A stretch of 64,000 nt of DNA from Oceanidesulfovibrio indonesiensis (GTDB lineage Bacteria; Desulfobacterota; Desulfovibrionia; Desulfovibrionales; Desulfovibrionaceae), in the NCBI RefSeq assembly GCF_007625075.1, contig NZ_QMIE01000002.1:249873-313872 (forward strand), read 5' to 3'. The notes under the pieces were generated by a model, which saw only the letters and a program-made list of their open reading frames with translations, ran no database searches and was not told the origin of the DNA. Positions 17,000-25,830 of the stretch are shown here, one piece after another (position 1 is the first letter of the stretch; each line of letters opens with the position of its first letter). Made by a program: the position numbers and the translations under genes.

Positions 17000-18619
17000 C
17001 TACCCGTTTTCAGGAGCGGCATGCACTACCTCGCCTGCCACAATGGTCTTCAGAACGCGCACGTCTGGCAACTCGGCGGCCGGGATATCCAGCGGATTCT
17101 TCGAGAGCACGGCGAAGTCGGCCAGTTTGCCGGGTGTGATGGATCCTTGTTCTTCAGCCAGCCCGCAGGACGCAGCCGGGCCCATGGTGTAGGCGCGCAG
17201 GGCCTCCTCGGCGGTGATGCATTCGTGGCTGTGCCAGGGTTCAGCCTCGCATCCCGGGACGTTCCTCGTGATGGCGGCGTGCATGCCGCGCAACGGGTCG
17301 AAGTGCGTCACCGGACAATCGGACCCGAAGGCCAGAGTCAGGCCTGCCCGGAGCAGGGAGGCAAAGGGGTAAGTGAACCGGCCCAGGTCGCCGAACTCCC
17401 CGTCGATCATATCCATATCCAGGACCAGGTGCGAAGGCTGCACGGACACTGCCACGCAGCCCGGGGCGAGCGCTGCGTAGCGGTGCAGATCCTCGGTGCG
17501 CACCATCTGCATGTGCTCGATGCGATCCGGCGCGAACCGTTGCGATGGAGCGCAAGATTCAGCCTCGGCCAGCAGAGCGGCGAGGTCACGCACGGCGCGG
17601 TCGCCGATGGCGTGGATTGTGAGGGAGTTGCCGCATTCGTGCGCCAGGCGCAGCATCCGGCCGATCTCATCCATGGCGAACATGGGCAGGCCAGCTCCGC
17701 CGCCGCTGGCTTCGCAATACGGATCCAGAACCCACGCGGTTTTCGCGCCCATGGAACCGTCGGAGTAGACCTTGAAGTGGCCCATGCGCAACCACTCGTC
17801 GCCGAGGCCGGTGCGCAGGCCCAGACGGATGGCGTATTCCAGATGTTCGCCGGCCATGCAGCACCAGGAGCGCAGCCGCATGCGTCCGGAGTGGCGGAGC
17901 CGCTGCCACGCTGCCAGAGCCGCGCCAGCTTCGATGCCGCCCATGAGCCGAAGGTCGTGCACGGCGGTGATGCCGTAGCGGTGCAGCTCGGACTGTGCGT
18001 CGGCAAATGCCTCGTCGATCTCCGTGTCTGTCAGGGAAGCGAGAGCCAGCTCGCGCACCGGGTTGATGCCCCAGTCGCGCAGCACGCCGGTGGGCTCGCC
18101 GTTCTCGTCCATGTCGATGCGGCCCATGGCGGGCTGGGGCGTACCTCTGCTGATGCCAGCCGCGGCAAGAGCCGCGCTGTTGGCCACAGCCAGGTGCAGA
18201 TCAGCGCGCCAGAGGATGGCGGGCTTGTCCGGGCAGACGGCGTCCAGGTCGCGCTTGGTGAAAATACGGGCTTGGGGCCAGTCTCCCTCGTACCAGCCGT
18301 AGCCGATGACCCAGTCCCGCTCAGGCTTTGCCGATTCGGCGGCCACGGCGTCCAGCACGTCCTCCAGGCATTCGGCCTTGTCCAGCATGAGCCGTTTGAG
18401 CGCCAGCGCCCAATCGAAGTAATGGATGTGGCTTTCGGTAAATCCCGGAACGATGCAGGCGCCGCGCATGTCGCACCGGTTGGCGATGTCGCCGGCTTTG
18501 GCAGTGGCCTCGGCTCCCAGCGCCTCCACACGGCCGCAGCGGACAAGCACTGCATCGGTGTGAGGGGCGTGGTCGTCCATGGTTACAACTTCAGCGTTGT
18601 AAAAAAGCGTTGCGTTCAT
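17000..18619 (-). CDS. Amidohydrolase-family enzyme (YtcJ/NfdA type)
   Basis: The 539-residue protein is a metal-dependent amidohydrolase of the PF07969 group. Metal ligands are visible in GFTESHIHYFDW (His-x-His) near residue 62, in the HAIGDRAVRD segment near 325, and in FGSDCPVTHFDP near 445. Known relatives remove N-formyl or N-acyl groups or open cyclic amides. No signal peptide is present, so it acts in the cytoplasm. It is the last gene of a seven-gene leftward operon, 3 bp after the Fe-S subunit gene. Its substrate presumably comes from whatever the TRAP transporter imports. Confidence 0.85.
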   Translation of the reverse strand: MNATLFYNAEVVTMDDHAPHTDAVLVRCGRVEALGAEATAKAGDIANRCDMRGACIVPGFTESHIHYFDWALALKRLMLDKAECLEDVLDAVAAESAKPERDWVIGYGWYEGDWPQARIFTKRDLDAVCPDKPAILWRADLHLAVANSAALAAAGISRGTPQPAMGRIDMDENGEPTGVLRDWGINPVRELALASLTDTEIDEAFADAQSELHRYGITAVHDLRLMGGIEAGAALAAWQRLRHSGRMRLRSWCCMAGEHLEYAIRLGLRTGLGDEWLRMGHFKVYSDGSMGAKTAWVLDPYCEASGGGAGLPMFAMDEIGRMLRLAHECGNSLTIHAIGDRAVRDLAALLAEAESCAPSQRFAPDRIEHMQMVRTEDLHRYAALAPGCVAVSVQPSHLVLDMDMIDGEFGDLGRFTYPFASLLRAGLTLAFGSDCPVTHFDPLRGMHAAITRNVPGCEAEPWHSHECITAEEALRAYTMGPAASCGLAEEQGSITPGKLADFAVLSKNPLDIPAAELPDVRVLKTIVAGEVVHAAPENG

Positions 18620-18622
18620 CGT

Positions 18623-19885
18623 TCACCGTATGGGGCAAAGGATTTCCAGGGGATGAAGCGCCGGCATGGCCGAACCGGTCCTGCCAAGGTGGGACCCTAT
18701 CTGAAGCACGCAGCCCGGGCAGGCCGCGGCGGCAACCTCGGCCCCGCTCGCCGCGATAACGCCCGCCGCGTTGGAGCCCAACTGCCGCGCCAGATCCGGA
18801 TTCTTCAGGCTGGAAACGCCGCCTCCGCCGCAGCATGCGGTATCGCCGTGCAGGGAAAGCTCCACGCCGCGTTTGCGCAATATATGGGCAACGGCCGCGC
18901 GTTCGCCGCCAGCATGCACGAAGTGGCAGGGCTCGTGGACGGCTGCGCTGCGCACTGGTGTGGAGCCGGGCAGGCTCAGGGAGGTCAGCCCGGCAAGGAA
19001 GGTAAGCACCTCCTGAACCCGGGGGGCAATGGAACGGGTCTGCCCGGGCTCCGGGCCGTGCATGGCAGAAGCGTGCTCCGGGTAGTGGCCGCGCAGCACC
19101 GAGGCGCAGGTGGGGCAGGCTGTGAGTATCGGTCCTTCAGCCCTGCCAAGAGCGTGAAGGTTCTTGCGCAAAACGGCCTCGAATCCTTTGATTCGGCCGC
19201 TGAAAAGTGCAGGCGCGCCGCAGCACTGCTGGTCCGGCGGGATGAGGACATCGAATCCGTTGTCGCAAAGCAGCTTCACGGCGGCCAGACCGGGGTTCGA
19301 ATCCACAAGGCCGTGGAAACACCCTGTGAAGAACACGGCGGTGCCGCGGTTGGGCGTGCCGGGGGAGCGCAACACCCGCGTGGGCAGCCGCTTTTGCATG
19401 GGGCGTCCGGTAATGGCGGGCACGCCGCGGCCGGAAAAGACCTGCGGGAGGTACTCCGGAAAATGCCGGCGGCCGGCCGTGTCCGCGGGCAGCAACCTGG
19501 AGAACGCTCCGGCGGCGCGCACGCAGGCGGACATGAACGAGCGGTGCGGGATGAGCGCGTCCATTGCGGCGTTGCCCAGCGTGGCAGCAAGGCCCTGCGG
19601 CCGATGCACCTGCGCCCGCGCGGCAATGACGTTGGCGGCGGTATCCACACCTTTGGGACAGGCTACGGCGCAGGAGCGGCAGAGCAAACAGCGGTCCACG
19701 GTTTCAAAAAAGCGTGGGCCGGGCGTGAGCTCACCGGAGGCGGCGGCCGTGGTCAGGTCGGTTCTGCCGCGGGGGGAGTCCGTCTCTACCAGAGAGACGT
19801 TGTAGACCGGGCAGACCGAGAGGCAGCGGCCGCAGCGGTCACAGTGCGGCGCGCCGTGCAAGTGCGCTTCGGGATCAGTCTTCAT
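18623..19885 (-). CDS. GlcF-like (Fe-S)-binding oxidoreductase subunit with CCG domains
   Basis: The 420-residue protein has two N-terminal [4Fe-4S] motifs, CDRCGRCLSVCP near residue 15 and CLLCRSCAVACP near 67. Two cysteine-rich CCG domains follow (CCGAPALFSG near 222 and CCGGGGVSSLKNP near 353). This is the layout of the glycolate/lactate oxidase iron-sulfur subunit, which takes electrons from a flavin subunit to the quinone pool or a heterodisulfide-type partner. It overlaps the FAD-subunit gene by 11 bp, so the two proteins almost certainly form one complex. Substrate is set by the FAD subunit. Confidence 0.88.
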   Translation of the reverse strand: MKTDPEAHLHGAPHCDRCGRCLSVCPVYNVSLVETDSPRGRTDLTTAAASGELTPGPRFFETVDRCLLCRSCAVACPKGVDTAANVIAARAQVHRPQGLAATLGNAAMDALIPHRSFMSACVRAAGAFSRLLPADTAGRRHFPEYLPQVFSGRGVPAITGRPMQKRLPTRVLRSPGTPNRGTAVFFTGCFHGLVDSNPGLAAVKLLCDNGFDVLIPPDQQCCGAPALFSGRIKGFEAVLRKNLHALGRAEGPILTACPTCASVLRGHYPEHASAMHGPEPGQTRSIAPRVQEVLTFLAGLTSLSLPGSTPVRSAAVHEPCHFVHAGGERAAVAHILRKRGVELSLHGDTACCGGGGVSSLKNPDLARQLGSNAAGVIAASGAEVAAAACPGCVLQIGSHLGRTGSAMPALHPLEILCPIR

Positions 19886-21266
19886 TGCCGCAGGCGGACT
19901 CGCATTTGCCGGGGTTGAGCAGGTCGCGGGGATCGAAGGACCGCTTTATCTCCCGGGCCAGACGTAAAAAAGCGGGAGAAAGTTGTCGCGGCAGGTGGGC
20001 CGCTTTTTCCATGCCGATGCCGTGCTCGCCGCTCAGGGTGCCGCCCAGTTCCAGCACGGCGTTGCAGGCGTCGCGGTCGAATGCGGCGAATGCGGCGGCC
20101 TGCGCCGTGTCCTTCGGGTCGTAAATGACCAAGGGATGCAGGTTGCCGTCACCGGCATGGGCTATGACCACGACTTCGAGTCCATGCTTGCCGCCCAGTG
20201 CGCCTATGCGGTCCACGGCCTCTGGCAGCAGGGAGACGGGCACGGCGTAGTCCAGGCTGACCATGAAGCTCGCCTGCCGGACCAGGGCGGCGGTGCCGCC
20301 GCGGCGTGCCTGCCAGAGGCTCTGGCGTTCGGCTTCGTCCGCGGCCACTGTGGTCTGGAAAGCGCCCTGTTCCTTGCAGATTCTGGCAATGGCCTGCATC
20401 TGGTCGTTCAGTGTCGTCTCGAAGCCGTCCACCTCGATGAGCAGCAGGGCCTGGGCGTCTGCCGGGAAATCGAATTCGTACGCCTGCTTCACGGCCCGGA
20501 GGAAGGCCCGGTCCATGAGTTCCAGGGTGCAGGGCGCGTAGCCCGAGGACATGATGGCGGCAACGGCCTCGGCCGTGGATTTGATGTCCGGGAAGTAGGC
20601 GCTCATGGCGCGCACTGCTTCCGGTTTGGGCAGCAAACGTACTGACGCCTCGGTGACGAGGGCCAGCCGGCCTTCGCTGCCGCAGAGCAGACGGGTCAGA
20701 TCGTAGCCGGCCACGTCCTTCATGCAGCGGCCGCCGGTGGAAAGGATCTCGCCGCCGGGCAACACGGCCGTGAGGCCGGTGAGGTAGTCGCGCGTCACGC
20801 CGTACTTCACACCGCTGGCGCCGCCGGCGTTGGTGGCTACGTTGCCGCCCAGGGTGCAGTAGTCGGCCGAAGTGGGGTTGGGTGGATAGAACAGGCCCTG
20901 CTCCATAACGGCGCGTTGCAGATGGGCCGTGACCACGCCGGCCTGCACGCGGGCGATGCGGTCCGCGCGGGAAAGATCGAGTACGTTGTTCATGCGCGCC
21001 GTGCCGAGCACCAGACCGCCGCGAACAGGCGTGGGGCCGCCGGTGAGGCTGGTGCCGGCGCCGCGCGGCGTGACGGGCGTTTCATACCGTTGGGCCAGGG
21101 CCATGACCTCGGCGGCCTGTTCGGTAGACTCGGGCAGGACCACTGTTTCGGGCTCGGCTCGCGCAAACATGTCGTAGGAGTAACAGCGGAGGTCTTCCGG
21201 CGCGTCCAGAAAGCCCGTTGTCAAAAGCTTGCGCAGGGCGGCCTTGAGTTCCGGATGCAGACTCAC
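19875..21266 (-). CDS. GlcD-like FAD-dependent 2-hydroxyacid dehydrogenase
   Basis: The 463-residue protein is an FAD_binding_4 (PCMH-type) oxidase. The FAD-binding region is clear: PVTPRGAGTSLTGG near residue 65 and GGNVATNAGGASGVKYG near 142. The C-terminal FAD-oxidase domain carries AHAGDGNLHPL and GTLSGEHGIGMEKA. It oxidises a D-2-hydroxyacid such as lactate, glycolate or a sulfonated or phosphonated analogue, and passes electrons to the GlcF-like subunit encoded next. The 4-bp overlap with the aminotransferase gene suggests the 2-oxoacid product is linked to an amino acid. Confidence 0.9.
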   Translation of the reverse strand: MSLHPELKAALRKLLTTGFLDAPEDLRCYSYDMFARAEPETVVLPESTEQAAEVMALAQRYETPVTPRGAGTSLTGGPTPVRGGLVLGTARMNNVLDLSRADRIARVQAGVVTAHLQRAVMEQGLFYPPNPTSADYCTLGGNVATNAGGASGVKYGVTRDYLTGLTAVLPGGEILSTGGRCMKDVAGYDLTRLLCGSEGRLALVTEASVRLLPKPEAVRAMSAYFPDIKSTAEAVAAIMSSGYAPCTLELMDRAFLRAVKQAYEFDFPADAQALLLIEVDGFETTLNDQMQAIARICKEQGAFQTTVAADEAERQSLWQARRGGTAALVRQASFMVSLDYAVPVSLLPEAVDRIGALGGKHGLEVVVIAHAGDGNLHPLVIYDPKDTAQAAAFAAFDRDACNAVLELGGTLSGEHGIGMEKAAHLPRQLSPAFLRLAREIKRSFDPRDLLNPGKCESACGNED

Positions 21267-22429
21267 GCCATCTCTCCATGTCGCTTCATGAACCGTTCCA
21301 TTCGGTCCATGGCGATCTCAAGGCGGTCCATGGGCACGGTGCAGGCGATGCGGACGAAATTGCCGCACGACGGCCCGAAAGTCTCACCCGGAATGACCAC
21401 TACCTGCTCCTCGCGCAGCAGGGCTTCAGCGAATGTGCGACCATCCATGCCGGAGCCGGAGACGTCGGCGAACATATAGAATGATCCTTGGGGCCTGTTG
21501 ACCCGCAGTCCGGGCATGGCGGCCAGGCGGTCGTGAACGTAGTGCGACCGGCGCGAGAATTCGTCCACCATGGCGGCGAACGGTTCCTTGGGTCCTCGCA
21601 GGGCTGCCAGACCGGCGCGTTGCCCAGGCGTGCTGGCCGAGGCCGTGGAGTAGCTGACCACCTTGATGAGCTCGCGCATCAGCCAGTCAGGCCCGTAACA
21701 GTAGCCCACGCGCCAGCCGGTCATGGCGTAGGTCTTGGAGAACGAGTTCACCACGAGGCAACGCTCAGCCATGCCCGGGCGATCGAAGATGCTCGGGGCC
21801 GGGCCGTCGAAACTCATGGCGTCGTACACTTCGTCGGAGACCACGAAGAGATCGCGGCGCACGGCCATTTCGGCAACGGCGTCCAGCACCTCGGCGGGAA
21901 GCACCGCGCCTGTGGGATTGCACGGACTGTTCAGCAGGAGCATCCGCGTGTTCCCGGTGACTGCCGCTTCCAGTTTTTCCGGTCGGACGATGAAGCCGTC
22001 CTCGAAACGCGACCGCACGGTGGCGAGTCTGCCGCCGGCGAATCCAACGTGGGCGGCGTAGTCCGGGAAGTGCGGCTCCGGGGTGAGCACCTCGCCGCCG
22101 TCGCAGAGCAGTGTGCGCATGGCGGCCATAAGCGCGCCCATGGCGCCGTGGGTTATCTGGATGCGCTCCGGTCCCACGTCGCGGCCATTCGCGCGGAGAC
22201 TCTCGGAAAGAGCCTGACGCAATTCCGGGTCGCCCTGGGAGTGGGCGTAGTGGGTCCAGCCGGCCAGTGCGTCGTCCATTGCCGCACGGATCACGTGTTC
22301 CGGCGTGTCCATGTCGGGTTCGCCTATGCCCAGGGTGACCACATCGTCATACTCCTGGGCCATGATCATCATGCGGCGTATGGCGCTGAATCCTATGGAA
22401 GAAACACACGAAGCGATGGAATGTCCCAT
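21263..22429 (-). CDS. Class I/II PLP-dependent aminotransferase
   Basis: The 388-residue protein is a fold-type I aminotransferase of the AspC family. Motifs visible are YAHSQGDPELRQALSE near residue 57, NSPCNPTGAVLPAEVLD near 165, SDEVYDAMSF near 198 and the PLP-lysine box NSFSKTYAMTGWRVGYC near 230. It interconverts an amino acid and a 2-oxoacid. Its place between the TRAP permease and the GlcDF-like oxidase suggests it handles the imported amino acid or the keto acid made by the oxidase. Specificity cannot be read from the sequence. Confidence 0.9.
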   Translation of the reverse strand: MGHSIASCVSSIGFSAIRRMMIMAQEYDDVVTLGIGEPDMDTPEHVIRAAMDDALAGWTHYAHSQGDPELRQALSESLRANGRDVGPERIQITHGAMGALMAAMRTLLCDGGEVLTPEPHFPDYAAHVGFAGGRLATVRSRFEDGFIVRPEKLEAAVTGNTRMLLLNSPCNPTGAVLPAEVLDAVAEMAVRRDLFVVSDEVYDAMSFDGPAPSIFDRPGMAERCLVVNSFSKTYAMTGWRVGYCYGPDWLMRELIKVVSYSTASASTPGQRAGLAALRGPKEPFAAMVDEFSRRSHYVHDRLAAMPGLRVNRPQGSFYMFADVSGSGMDGRTFAEALLREEQVVVIPGETFGPSCGNFVRIACTVPMDRLEIAMDRMERFMKRHGEMA

Positions 22430-22438
22430 GATGCTGCC

Positions 22439-23719
22439 CTATATGTAGCCGAACAGACGCGGCAGGAAGAGAATGAGGCCAGGGAAGTACGTGGCCAGCA
22501 AAAGAACACCGAACTCGATGAACAGGAATGGTATGACAGCGCGGGTCACCCGTTGCAGGCTGAGACCCGTGACCCCGCAGACAACGAACAGGCATACCCC
22601 GAGCGGCGGCGTGAGCAGACCCACCACGATATTCAGCACCATGATGAGGCCGAAGTGCAGAGGATCGATGCCCACCTGGGTGGTGATCGCCAGCAGAGTG
22701 GGGGCCAGGATGATGATGGCCGCGCCGCCCTCCAGGAACATGCCGATGAAGACGAGGAAGACGTTGATGAGCAGCAGGATGAGATACGGGTTCTCGGTGA
22801 TGCTCAGGAGCATGTCGGCGATGCGTCCCGGTACCTGCTCCGCCGTGAGCACCCAGGCGAAGATGTTGGCCATGCCGATGATGAGCAGCAACACAGAGGT
22901 GGTGATTCCGCTGTTGATCAGCACGTTGACGAATTTTTTCAGATTGAGCTCGCGGTAGATGAACACGCCCAGGATTGCGGAGTAGAGCACGGCCACGGCC
23001 GCCGCTTCTGTGGGGGTGAACACGCCGCCCAGGATTCCGCCCAGAATGACCACGGGAGCCAGCAGCGCCGGCCCGGCAGAGAGCAGCTGGCGAATGACGC
23101 GCTGCCTGGTGATGGGCTCGGTTTCCTTGGGATAGTTGCGGCGTATGGCCACGATGTAGCTGTAGACGATCATGCTCAGGCCCAGGAGCAGGCCGGGCAC
23201 GATGCCGGCAGCGAACAGACCGCCGATGGACAGCCCGGTGGTGACGCCCATGATGACCATGAAGATGGACGGCGGGATGATTGGTCCCATGGTGGAGGAC
23301 GCCGCCGTGATCGCCGCGCTGAATCCGGGGCTGTAGCCCTTGCGCACCATGCCCGGCACCATGATGGAGCCGATGGCCGCCGCATCCGCCACGGCCGAGC
23401 CGCTGATGCCGCCGAAGAACATGGAGGCCACAACGTTGGTCTGGGCCAGACCGCCGGGCACGCGCCCCACCAGCATGCTTGCAAAGTTGATGAGCCGCTG
23501 TGTGGTGCCGCCCTGGTTCATCAGCTCGCCGGCCAGCACGAAGAAGGGCACGGCCATGAGCGGGAAGGAGTTCATGCCCTGGAAGAATCGCTGGGCCAGG
23601 AGGATGAGCGGGGTATCCATGACAACGAGGCCGGCCAGGGCGGACAGGCCCAGGCACAGCGCCACGGGCACACCGAGAAACAATGTGATGACGAAGACCG
23701 CGGCGACCAGGGAGATCAT
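22439..23719 (-). CDS. TRAP transporter large permease (DctM type)
   Basis: The 426-residue protein is very hydrophobic, with about 12 membrane segments, and is the ion-coupled import channel of a TRAP system. Typical DctM motifs include LAGELMNQGGTTQRLINFA near residue 65, GGISGSAVADAAAIGSIM near 103 and GIFTPTEAA-like GVFTPTEAAAVAVLY near 225. It forms a complex with the small permease, whose gene overlaps its start by 4 bp. With the binding protein encoded at 24406-25491 it makes a full sodium-driven high-affinity importer, probably for a carboxylate. Confidence 0.93.
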   Translation of the reverse strand: MISLVAAVFVITLFLGVPVALCLGLSALAGLVVMDTPLILLAQRFFQGMNSFPLMAVPFFVLAGELMNQGGTTQRLINFASMLVGRVPGGLAQTNVVASMFFGGISGSAVADAAAIGSIMVPGMVRKGYSPGFSAAITAASSTMGPIIPPSIFMVIMGVTTGLSIGGLFAAGIVPGLLLGLSMIVYSYIVAIRRNYPKETEPITRQRVIRQLLSAGPALLAPVVILGGILGGVFTPTEAAAVAVLYSAILGVFIYRELNLKKFVNVLINSGITTSVLLLIIGMANIFAWVLTAEQVPGRIADMLLSITENPYLILLLINVFLVFIGMFLEGGAAIIILAPTLLAITTQVGIDPLHFGLIMVLNIVVGLLTPPLGVCLFVVCGVTGLSLQRVTRAVIPFLFIEFGVLLLATYFPGLILFLPRLFGYI

Positions 23720-24330
23720 GAGCGCGCCTCCGTGGCGCTGTTGTTTTCCTTGTCCTGCTCTTCCTGAATGCTTGCAGCGATGGCGTCCAGATCCACCAGG
23801 GAGGCGGAAGCGATATTCGCGGTGGAGCCTGCCGGCGTAGGGCAGCGGTCGTGCAGGAAATCGGCCAGCACGTCCAGCACCATCATGGCCATGCCGATCG
23901 GAATGGCCAGATACGGCCAGATCATAGGCAGATCAAAGGCCGTGGAGACCTGGAACCGGCTCTTGTAAGCAAGCTGCCAGCCCTGCCAGGCCATGAGGCT
24001 GAGAAACGCAATGGTGGCCAGCTGCACGCCTGGGGCGATGAAGCGGTCGTACACGCCCTCGGGAAGGCGTTCCACCAGAAAACGGACGCCTATGTGCCGG
24101 CCGCGGCGGAAGGCTATGACGCTTCCGAACATGGCCATCCAGATCATGATGAACCGGGAGACCTCCTCGCTCCACGGGAACGGCGCGTAGACCACGAAGC
24201 GGAAGAACACCTGGAGCAGGATTATGACGGTCATGGCCGTGCCGGTGAGCACAATGAGCGCTGCGCACAACTTGATCTGCCAGTTGGCGAGTTGGTTGAC
24301 GCTGTAGGATATGGTGCGAAGCCAGGGCAT
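23716..24330 (-). CDS. TRAP transporter small permease (DctQ type)
   Basis: The 204-residue membrane protein has four predicted helices (about 20-42, 55-75, 97-118 and 140-160), as expected for DctQ. The segments PFPWSEEVSRFIMIWMAM and RRGRHIGV in the middle are typical of the family. The C-terminal 45 residues form a polar tail longer than usual and rich in Glu and Ala. It is read between the binding-protein gene and the large-permease gene and should assemble with DctM. A hairpin at 24347-24370 separates it from the binding-protein gene. Confidence 0.9.
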   Translation of the reverse strand: MPWLRTISYSVNQLANWQIKLCAALIVLTGTAMTVIILLQVFFRFVVYAPFPWSEEVSRFIMIWMAMFGSVIAFRRGRHIGVRFLVERLPEGVYDRFIAPGVQLATIAFLSLMAWQGWQLAYKSRFQVSTAFDLPMIWPYLAIPIGMAMMVLDVLADFLHDRCPTPAGSTANIASASLVDLDAIAASIQEEQDKENNSATEARS

Positions 24331-24346
24331 TCCTTGGACCTGAAGA

Positions 24347-24370
24347 GGCCGGCCGCCATGGCGACCGGCC
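24347..24370 (-). promoter_or_regulatory. Intercistronic hairpin between the TRAP binding-protein and permease genes
   Basis: GGCCGG at 24347-24352 pairs with CCGGCC at 24365-24370, with an inner CGCC/GGCG stem. There is no T-run, so it is unlikely to stop transcription. Such hairpins commonly protect the upstream message, which would favour more binding protein than permease. Confidence 0.55.
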
Positions 24371-24405
24371 CCGGATAGAGTGCGTATGAAAAAACGGCAG
24401 CCGCG

Positions 24406-25491
24406 CTACTGGGCCTCGGCCAGCGCCTTGTTCGCGGTGTCGATGTACTCCTGGACGATGGCGTCTTCCTTGCCGGCCACGGCGGTTTCAGCCTCGGCGG
24501 CGGCTGCCAGCGCGGCGTCAACCCATTCATCGCCGAGCTTCTCTCGGACGTACTTCAGACCGGCGGGCTGGGCTACCTCGCGGAACTTGGCAAGATCTTC
24601 AGCCGTGGGATGATAAATCTCCATGCCCTTCTCCGCGAGGCTCTGGAGCGCCTTGCCGTTGGCTTCCTGGTTGAAGGCGCAATGGGCGATGGCGAACTGC
24701 TTCGCCGCCTCGTCCAGAGCCTTCTGCTGGATCTCGGTGAGACCCTGGTAGAAGGACTCGTTCACGAATACGAAGAGCGGGTTGTACACATGGCCGTCCA
24801 GCACCAGGTGGTTCTGGACCTCGTAGAACTTCATGTCGTGGATGAGCGCGATGGGGCACTCCATTGCGTCCACCACACCCTGCTGCAGCGCCATATACAA
24901 CTCGCTGAAAGCGATGGGGGTGGGGTCGGCGCCCATGGCCTTGACCATGGCCATATGGGCAGGGTTCTCCATGGTGCGGACCTTGAGGCCTTCGAGGTCC
25001 GAGGGCTGGTGAATGGGGGTCTTCTTGTTGGTGAAGTGGCGGAAGCCGTTTTCAGTGATGGCCAGGATGCGCACGCCGGTCTTCTTGACGAACACTTCCT
25101 TGAACTTCTCGGCGAAGTCGGAGTTGAAGAACTCCCAGGCCGCCGCGTTGCTGGAGAAGAGGTAGGGAATGTCGAAGATCATGACCTCGGGGAAGAAACC
25201 GGGCACCGGGCCGCCGGAAAGGGTGGCCATTTCGATGGTGCCGATCTGCACGCCTTCCAGTGCTTCGCGCTCTGCGCCGAGCTGGCTCGCGTGGTAGAAC
25301 GTGGCGTCGATCTCGCCGTCGCTCATGGTTTCGGCGACGTTCATGAATATCTTGCCGGCTTTCACCGTGCGGTTGTCAGGATTGTCCGGACCGGAGTTGG
25401 CAATGCGGATCGACACGGAGCCGGCGTGGGCGGCGGACACCAACACGACGGCAAGGAGTACGGCAGCGACCAGAGATACAAGTCGTTTCAT
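24406..25491 (-). CDS. TRAP transporter periplasmic binding protein (DctP type)
   Basis: The 361-residue protein has a signal peptide (MKRLVSLVAAVLLAVVLVSA, cleavage near AHA-GS). The mature part is a DctP fold: IRIANSGPDNPDN at the start, AFSELYMALQQGVVDAMECP near 225, and LKVRTMENPAH near 195 with the conserved Arg that usually pairs with a ligand carboxylate. The ligand is therefore probably an organic acid. ATG 25491 follows GGGAG; the frame extends 108 codons upstream but those show no protein-like content. This is the first gene of the seven-gene leftward operon. Confidence 0.92.
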   Translation of the reverse strand: MKRLVSLVAAVLLAVVLVSAAHAGSVSIRIANSGPDNPDNRTVKAGKIFMNVAETMSDGEIDATFYHASQLGAEREALEGVQIGTIEMATLSGGPVPGFFPEVMIFDIPYLFSSNAAAWEFFNSDFAEKFKEVFVKKTGVRILAITENGFRHFTNKKTPIHQPSDLEGLKVRTMENPAHMAMVKAMGADPTPIAFSELYMALQQGVVDAMECPIALIHDMKFYEVQNHLVLDGHVYNPLFVFVNESFYQGLTEIQQKALDEAAKQFAIAHCAFNQEANGKALQSLAEKGMEIYHPTAEDLAKFREVAQPAGLKYVREKLGDEWVDAALAAAAEAETAVAGKEDAIVQEYIDTANKALAEAQ

Positions 25492-25830
25492 GAAGAAGTC
25501 TCCCTGAGCAAAATTGTTAATGCGACGGGGTGTAATTGGATAAAAATCACAAAATTGTTTGGGACTGCGAGGAAAACGCAGCAACTTCCACAGTATGCAG
25601 CTTGTATTCCAAAACACGACGGGCCGACGCCGGAGTGTGACAAGAAAAAGACCATAATGGCAAGTCCGTGTCGGCAGCCGGTGGGCGAGGAATACTCCGA
25701 CACGCAAGACAGGGCAAGCAGGAGCTGTCTGACCAATATGGCATCGGGCGGCCGTATTTGACATGGCGCACTGTGGCAGATATGGTGCTACATATAAGGA
25801 AAGTTCACTACACATATAAATACTAAGTTG
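25492..25830. promoter_or_regulatory. Divergent control region between the TRAP operon and the IclR/choline-sulfatase operon
   Basis: This 339-bp region separates the two operons and should hold both promoters. Rightward, TTGACA at 25758-25763 and TATGGT at 25781-25786 are 17 bp apart and fit a sigma-70 promoter. Two direct copies of ACATATAA at 25790-25797 and 25813-25820, 23 bp apart, lie between that promoter and the IclR start and could be the regulator's site. I could not fix a leftward promoter. Confidence 0.55.

Noticed and set aside
17021-19918. Very long rightward open frame of 965 codons
   Set aside because: It lies opposite the amidohydrolase and GlcF-like genes. The high GC content suppresses stops; the translation is Gly/His/Ala-rich without domain structure.
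21488-23767. Rightward ORF of 759 codons, rich in His, Asp and Gln
   Set aside because: It is antisense to the DctM and aminotransferase genes and its composition is that of a reverse-complemented hydrophobic protein.
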